Positions 5,731-10,529 of a stretch of 10,529 bases of DNA are shown piece after piece. The stretch comes from Thermoplasmata archaeon (GTDB lineage: Archaea; Thermoplasmatota; Thermoplasmata; Thermoplasmatales; Thermoplasmataceae): contig JAJZOT010000026.1 in NCBI GenBank assembly GCA_021847855.1, positions 1-10,529 on the forward strand. The letters run 5' to 3'. Numbering within the stretch: position 1 is the first letter of the stretch; each line of letters starts with the position of its first letter. The notes below the pieces were generated by a model. It worked only from the letters and a program-made list of their open reading frames with translations, searched no databases and was not told the origin of the DNA. Made by a program: the position numbers and the translations under genes.

Positions 5731-8700
5731 ATGAATTCCCAAATTAAATACAAAGGGATAGCCACCGCCTCTACTCTGGTTCTGGCGTTGCTTGTCATTA
5801 CCTCTATATTTGTTCCTCCTATATCATCGTGGAACGGCATTCCAGCTGGAAACCCTCTGCACTCATACAATAACGGTAGCCTGCATTCACGCAATTATCC
5901 TGCCAGTTCCTATGTCAGCGTTCCTTACGCACCGGGAACTATTTCAAAAAATCTCTCAAGTGCATACAACGGAAAGATGTCCGTTATGGTAACGTTCAAA
6001 CTATCTAACCAAAGCCAATTAAACTCATTTCTCTCCAACCTTTCAAATCCTTCCAGCCAGCAATACCACAAATATATGAGCAGAAGTGAGTTTGCTTCCA
6101 GATTTTCTCCGTCTTTGAGCGTTTATGAGAACTCGGTGAACTATTTCAATAGTTTTCACAATACGAGTGTTACGACATACCAGGATAGGGTCTCCCTGGT
6201 GATTCATGCACCTGCCATCGTTATAGACAAAATCTTTAACACAACAATTAAAACCTCAGCGATAAGTTCCCCGCTTTACTATGCCTCTTCTTCCCCGGAT
6301 CTGCCTTCATCCATTGGAAATTACGTATCTCAGGTTTCCGGTCTGTCGAATCAGAAAATAAAACTTGCAGGTAATCTTGGACAGGGAACTCCTATCTCAT
6401 CTGGCATAGGCATCTCCGCGACTCAGAGCGGGTACCCCACTCCGGTTGAAAACAATAATGGTGCTCAACTAATCTATGGTTCAGATCTGCAGGTTGCCTA
6501 CGATGAGCAGTCGCTTCTCAACGTTACGTACCCGACACACGAAGTCATTGCCACAATATTGTGGTCCGGACAAAATTCCAGTGGAACGCCAGTAGGGCCA
6601 TTTTACCCTGCAGATATCAATGCGTATTACAACGCAACACTACCGTCTTATGAGCCGCACGCTAAGGTGTACGGTGTTCCTATTTACGGTGCTCCGATGC
6701 CCGGGATATCATCCACATATGACGTAACTGGCGCGAGCGGTGAAAATACCCTTGATCTTGAAATGGTTGGAAGCACAGCTCCAGGCTCAAGCATTTATAA
6801 CGTTTATGGACCAAACGCAACCTACACGAGTCTGAATACTGCATTTGCATTCATTCTGAATCCGAATGCTTCGACTCCGCAGCTTAATAATGTATCCGTT
6901 ATCTCAAATTCCTGGGGTGGATCAGAGTTCAATAACACCGCTTGGTACACCTACCTGCAGGAAGCGCAGTCAAGAGGAATATCCGTACTGGCGAGCAGCG
7001 GGGATTCCGGGGACAATCCATTGAGTTCCAAGTATTCACCGAATCCAAATTATTCCGGGGATTACGTTCAATTTCCTTCGGCTATGGCATACAATAATTT
7101 TGGAATAACTGCAGTTGGCGGCACAACTCTCACTCTCAACAGTGTTTTGCACATCTTGAATCAGACTGCCTGGTATGAGAGCAATCAGTCAACAGGCGGA
7201 AGCCCTGCAGGAAGTACCGGAGGCATAAGTTCAGTATTTCCGGAACCGTCATGGCAGAAGAACACCGAGGCAAACTCCGTCATTAACGGTCAAGGACGTG
7301 GAGTCCCGGATATCTCCGCCATTGCGAATAACACGATTGTCTATGAAACGGTAAGCGGAGTAAGCTATTACGGAAATCCAAATTTCTATGTATATGGGGG
7401 CACCAGTGTTGCATCTCCGGTAGAAGCTGGAATCGTTGCGGAAATGGATGCCATTCTCAATCATTACAATCAGTCCAATCTCGGGTATCTCAATCCCATG
7501 ATCTATCAAATCGCAAACAGGCAGATTTCTCCTCTAGTTTACACAAGCACCTCTGGGTATTCGCTTACGGGAAAATATAATTCATCCCTCCCTATGACTG
7601 CGTTTTATGACGTGAAATACGGTAGAAATCATGTGTACAATGCCTCTTTTGGGTACGATCTTGTCACAGGATGGGGTTCCATTGATGCCTACAACCTTAC
7701 TATGTATCTTCTTTCGGTGAATTACTCTGGAAGGGTTTTTGCTCTCAACGGGGTTGAGAACACATTTAACCTGTCCGCTCTCAATGTTACTTCTTACCTG
7801 TACAATCAATCCACGAATAGTTATTCCACAGTCAATACTCTGTTCAATGCATCAATCCAGCAGAATATGTTCGTCGCCGACGCACTTGGAGCTCCAATCT
7901 ACTGGATTCAAAATGTAATATATATAAACGGTTCCCAGCAAACTGGCTGGACAATGAATTATACCGGCTGGGTAGTATATCCTTTCTATGGGATTTATCC
8001 CTCTCAGACTGTATATGAATACAGTTACCCGCTCGGTAAGATCATTCATCTCCCACATGAGTTCAAGATAAAGACATGGTTGAGCAACCTGAGTGTGCTA
8101 AACGGGCAAACTATGAATTTCGAGGTCAATTCTCACGCTTTGCATATCCCGGTTCCAGGTGCCTCTTTCATAATAGGGAGCTATAACTACACATATTTCT
8201 GGCAGGGAAAGAATTATTATAACGGCCCATTCCCCAACAATAAATTTCTAGGAGGACTCGACCCGCAGTTTGGACTTGTCGGCGGACCTTCTGCTGGATT
8301 GGGCAATTTTACGTTTCCCACGTCGGGAAACATGACTGCTTACATCGAGCCAATGGGCATGAACAGTTACATCCCCGCCTCTACTTCTATCTTCAATCTG
8401 AGTGTTGACGAAACTGGTGAATCATCAACAAATCTGCAATGGGTTAAAACGAATTCCGGCCCTTGGGAACTTTCGATTCAGAATGGAACCAATTTGCAGG
8501 GCGTATTGAGTTATTACTCACAAGCCTACAAGGTTATCTTCACTGAATCCGGTCTCCCATCGGGAACAGAGTGGAGAGTTAACCTAAGCAACGGCCTCTC
8601 TTTTAATAGCACTTCATCGTCAATCTATTTCAACGTGTCCAACGGAACCTACTCCTACACATTATCTGCGTCATCACACTATGTGGCCTCACCCTCATCA

Positions 8701-9861
8701 GGTTTAGTAACAGTGAATGGGAAGAATATATCGGTGACTGCTAAGTACTATGAATCCGCCCATCTCAACGTCACGGTTTCCCCATTCTCAGCGATTGTCT
8801 CCGTAAATGGTATTAATGAAACAACAAACAATGGTTCTTTCTCCAATTACCTGAACCAGGGATACTACTACATCAATGCGTCGGCATCTGGATATAAGCC
8901 ATACTCGGACTACGTCTATCTCTCATACAAGAGCAACTACAGCTACAGCATAACCCTCCAGAAAATAAGCAACGCCGGATACCTTGCCGGCACCATATCC
9001 CCTGGCAACGCCACCATCGTAGCTAACGGCATAGTCATTCCAGTCTCCAACGGATACTTCAACGCATCCCTCTCTTCCGGAACTTATTACGTATCGTTCA
9101 CAGCAAACGGATACGGCAGCATCGTAAAGGAGGTTAATATCAAGGTTGGAAAGACAAGCACCCTTGATGTATCCCTCACACCGGTGACGAACTCTGTAAC
9201 CCTTTCGGGATATCTCAATCCGGAGAACGCGTCGCTTGTCGTGGATGGATTCGTAGCTTATGTGAATTCAACCGGATACTATCACATCTCACTCTCTGGA
9301 GGAACCTATACTATATCTATCTATGAGAATGGATACTTCCCGTATTCCGAGAATGTCACTATTTCTTCATCTGAGATCATGAATTTCACCCTTGTGAAGG
9401 AGCCGAAAGCAACATCAACCACTTCAGCAAGCAACACCACCGCAATGGGTTACAACGTTACTGTATCGAATATCACGAATGGAAACGGTGTAATATCGAT
9501 GTCCTTCAATTCCAGCGCCAACGGGACGCTCATCGTTCAGATACCCTACACCGACATGAAGAACGCAACCATATCGGGGATACTCAACAGCACGGTATAC
9601 ATCAATGGCGTACCTTACAAGAACTACACTGTATCGATCTCATCGAACTATACCATAATACTGAAGGTATACGACCTAAAGAGCGGTGATCCCACGCTGT
9701 ACTGGAAATACTTGCCCAATGCGGCAATCCCCAGCCCGACACCTCCCACAACAGTTTCACCGCCCCCATCTCTTGCGGGTTACGAGGTTCTGGGAGCAAT
9801 AATAGCGATTGGCATCGTGGCTGGAGCTGTGGTTATAACCATGGGGAGGAGGCGTAGATAA
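5731..9861 (+). CDS. Large membrane-anchored sedolisin (S53, kumamolisin-like) peptidase with surface-protein repeats
   Basis: Predicted exported acid serine-carboxyl endopeptidase, 1,376 residues from ATG 5731. Order: signal segment (about 10-28); kumamolisin-type activation prodomain (about 61-200, including NPSSQQYHKYMSRSEF at 106-121); catalytic domain (about 235-665). Catalytic residues are Glu 338 and Asp 342 in GENTLDLEM, oxyanion Asp 425 in SSGDSGD, and Ser 559 in GGTSVASP; the calcium-site signature GYDLVTGWGSID is at 641-652. Next come a region of no clear family (about 667-925), a FTESGLPSGTEW unit (937-948) known from archaeal surface proteins, and three tandem repeats of about 70 residues like PEGA or carboxypeptidase-regulatory domains (1010-1079, 1083-1152, 1156-1224). 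A Pro-rich stalk, a membrane helix (about 1353-1371) and RRRR follow. I count about 59 N-glycosylation sequons and no Cys. The in-frame ATG at 5710 is rejected because it overlaps the TATA box. Known sedolisins work at acid pH, fitting an acidophile that feeds on protein. Confidence 0.93.
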   Translation: MNSQIKYKGIATASTLVLALLVITSIFVPPISSWNGIPAGNPLHSYNNGSLHSRNYPASSYVSVPYAPGTISKNLSSAYNGKMSVMVTFKLSNQSQLNSFLSNLSNPSSQQYHKYMSRSEFASRFSPSLSVYENSVNYFNSFHNTSVTTYQDRVSLVIHAPAIVIDKIFNTTIKTSAISSPLYYASSSPDLPSSIGNYVSQVSGLSNQKIKLAGNLGQGTPISSGIGISATQSGYPTPVENNNGAQLIYGSDLQVAYDEQSLLNVTYPTHEVIATILWSGQNSSGTPVGPFYPADINAYYNATLPSYEPHAKVYGVPIYGAPMPGISSTYDVTGASGENTLDLEMVGSTAPGSSIYNVYGPNATYTSLNTAFAFILNPNASTPQLNNVSVISNSWGGSEFNNTAWYTYLQEAQSRGISVLASSGDSGDNPLSSKYSPNPNYSGDYVQFPSAMAYNNFGITAVGGTTLTLNSVLHILNQTAWYESNQSTGGSPAGSTGGISSVFPEPSWQKNTEANSVINGQGRGVPDISAIANNTIVYETVSGVSYYGNPNFYVYGGTSVASPVEAGIVAEMDAILNHYNQSNLGYLNPMIYQIANRQISPLVYTSTSGYSLTGKYNSSLPMTAFYDVKYGRNHVYNASFGYDLVTGWGSIDAYNLTMYLLSVNYSGRVFALNGVENTFNLSALNVTSYLYNQSTNSYSTVNTLFNASIQQNMFVADALGAPIYWIQNVIYINGSQQTGWTMNYTGWVVYPFYGIYPSQTVYEYSYPLGKIIHLPHEFKIKTWLSNLSVLNGQTMNFEVNSHALHIPVPGASFIIGSYNYTYFWQGKNYYNGPFPNNKFLGGLDPQFGLVGGPSAGLGNFTFPTSGNMTAYIEPMGMNSYIPASTSIFNLSVDETGESSTNLQWVKTNSGPWELSIQNGTNLQGVLSYYSQAYKVIFTESGLPSGTEWRVNLSNGLSFNSTSSSIYFNVSNGTYSYTLSASSHYVASPSSGLVTVNGKNISVTAKYYESAHLNVTVSPFSAIVSVNGINETTNNGSFSNYLNQGYYYINASASGYKPYSDYVYLSYKSNYSYSITLQKISNAGYLAGTISPGNATIVANGIVIPVSNGYFNASLSSGTYYVSFTANGYGSIVKEVNIKVGKTSTLDVSLTPVTNSVTLSGYLNPENASLVVDGFVAYVNSTGYYHISLSGGTYTISIYENGYFPYSENVTISSSEIMNFTLVKEPKATSTTSASNTTAMGYNVTVSNITNGNGVISMSFNSSANGTLIVQIPYTDMKNATISGILNSTVYINGVPYKNYTVSISSNYTIILKVYDLKSGDPTLYWKYLPNAAIPSPTPPTTVSPPPSLAGYEVLGAIIAIGIVAGAVVITMGRRRR
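8758..9402 (+). repeat. Three tandem ~70-residue protein repeats in the peptidase stalk
   Basis: Starts at 8758, 8977 and 9196 give a regular 219-base (73-codon) period. Each unit has the same pattern: a strand, P-x-NA or P-FSA followed by a V-x-NG or VDG turn, a GxF/GYY strand, a G-x-Y-x-(I/V)-x-x-x-x-x-GY segment and a final hydrophobic strand. This is the plan of PEGA-like beta-sandwich units. The copies have diverged in sequence but keep the period. Confidence 0.7.
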
Positions 9862-9896
9862 ATCGATCCATCCGTCTATTTTTATCTAGACCGGAA

Positions 9897-9921
9897 CTGA
9901 GATGCTCTCAGGTCGCTTTTT
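9897..9921 (+). terminator. Hairpin plus T-run after the peptidase gene
   Basis: CTGAGA (9897-9902) and TCTCAG (9906-9911) form a perfect 6-base stem with a TGC loop. GAC at 9889-9891 can also pair with GTC at 9912-9914 across a bulge. TTTTT follows at 9917-9921, the layout of an intrinsic terminator, 36-60 bases after the stop codon. An earlier T5 run at 9879-9883 could be a first, hairpin-free site, as is usual in archaea. Confidence 0.55.
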
Positions 9922-10074
9922 CATAGAATAACATTACTATCACAGTTGTTGTTCAAGCCGGATTATTGTAACTCTCTAAGGACATCTATCTTACCCCTGC
10001 AGGCACAATCCAGAAATATTCTCTCAGAACTTGAGTTTGTAAGATCACGCCTCCGGAATTGAAATTTTTGTTCT
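9922..10074. other. Intergenic region between two convergent terminators
   Basis: About 150 bases between the peptidase terminator and the T-run that follows the minus-strand gene on the right. I see no ORF with a start signal, no repeat and no RNA gene in it. Confidence 0.4.
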
Positions 10075-10099
10075 AAAAAGAAGTGAAGTAATTTTTCAC
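10075..10099 (-). terminator. Hairpin plus T-run after the right-edge gene
   Basis: GTGAA (10083-10087) and TTCAC (10095-10099) form a 5-base stem with a 7-base loop that overlaps the stop codon of the minus-strand gene. Read on that strand, it is followed by TTCTTTTT (T5 at 10079-10075). This is a plausible termination site; the T-run alone may be enough in an archaeon. Confidence 0.4.
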
Positions 10100-10529
10100 A
10101 AATTGTCAAAAATGTCTACACTGTGTATGTCAAGCTCCCATTCCTTAAATTCATCCGTTGCAGTATAAAGTACCTTGAAGAATTCGGGAAGCACAATCTC
10201 CGGTACCACAGTTGCGAAGGAGAAAGTCTTGCCCAGAAGCTTTTGCGGCATTCCGAGTGTTACAACGGAATTTACCGAGACTTCATCGATAAAGAACTTA
10301 ATCAGTGGGTTTGAGAAAGCTGTTTCATAAATCCTGTGCTCCTTCGAGATCTCGTTGATCCAGTCTTCCTTTTTCCTTAAGAGCGCGTTTTTGTCGTAGT
10401 ACACCGCCCTTATTTCATCTTCGAGCAGATACTTCAGTTCCCTTGTCCAGTTCACTCCCAGGTTCGTAATAACCGGATCGCTTACGATGTTCATTGCAGA
10501 AACTGGAACAGATCCGTTGACTTCCACGT
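10096..10529 (-). CDS. Unrecognised protein, C-terminal part (5' end outside window)
   Basis: The frame is open from the right edge of the window to TGA at 10098-10096, giving 143 complete codons. A GTG at 10527 could be a start, but only two bases lie before it, so the gene most likely continues outside. The visible part is soluble and highly charged, with no membrane segment, signal peptide or Cys. It shows a charged helix (about residues 28-65, with RKKEDWINEISKEHRIYE), hydrophobic strands (SVVTLGMP, FSFATVVPEIVLP) and an acidic tail (DEFKEWELDIHSVDIFDNL). I cannot assign a family. The ORF is convincing because of its length, its protein-like alternation of charged and hydrophobic segments, and the terminator-like site just after it. 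Confidence 0.7.
   Translation of the reverse strand, partial: VEVNGSVPVSAMNIVSDPVITNLGVNWTRELKYLLEDEIRAVYYDKNALLRKKEDWINEISKEHRIYETAFSNPLIKFFIDEVSVNSVVTLGMPQKLLGKTFSFATVVPEIVLPEFFKVLYTATDEFKEWELDIHSVDIFDNL

Noticed and set aside
1..10529. Mobile element, CRISPR array, toxin-antitoxin or defence system
   Set aside because: I looked for transposase motifs, terminal inverted repeats, regularly spaced direct repeats and paired small ORFs and found none; the only regular repeats are the protein repeats inside the peptidase.

Overview
This looks like a chromosomal segment of an acidophilic archaeon of the Thermoplasmatales or a close relative. Four things support this. Several genes have an archaeal TATA box about 20-32 bases before the start codon, the pattern expected for leaderless mRNAs. 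Some starts are TTG. Threonine is made through an archaeal-type homoserine kinase and threonine synthase pair. There is a very large exported sedolisin-type (acid) peptidase with archaeal surface-protein repeats. The order is inferred from these traits; no marker gene in the window fixes it.

Layout, left to right. Bases 1-506 hold the C-terminal part of a dienelactone-hydrolase-family enzyme with its Cys-Asp-His triad visible, followed by a doubtful overlapping 42-codon ORF (493-621). At 751-2109 is an exported right-handed beta-helix protein. Facing it on the minus strand is the pair thrB (4415-3486) and thrC (3378-2152), the last two steps of threonine synthesis. A 277-base intergenic stretch with a GC-rich island separates thrB from a divergent GNAT acetyltransferase (4693-5217). 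Next is a 39-codon cysteine-rich mini-protein (5301-5420) with its own TATA box and Shine-Dalgarno sequence. After about 300 bases with an orphan TATA-like site, a 1,376-residue membrane-anchored sedolisin-family peptidase fills 5731-9861 and ends in a hairpin plus T-run. At the right edge, on the minus strand, is the C-terminal part of an unrecognised protein (10529-10096).

How the genes work together: only thrB and thrC form an evident functional pair, with thrB upstream of thrC on one strand. The other genes look like independent transcription units. The two exported proteins (beta-helix and peptidase) contain no cysteine that I can see. They probably work outside the cell in acid, the peptidase as a tethered, probably heavily glycosylated enzyme that degrades external protein. 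I see no tRNA, rRNA, CRISPR array, insertion sequence or defence system. The least explained items are the cysteine-rich mini-protein, the GC-rich intergenic island and the unrecognised partial gene on the right.
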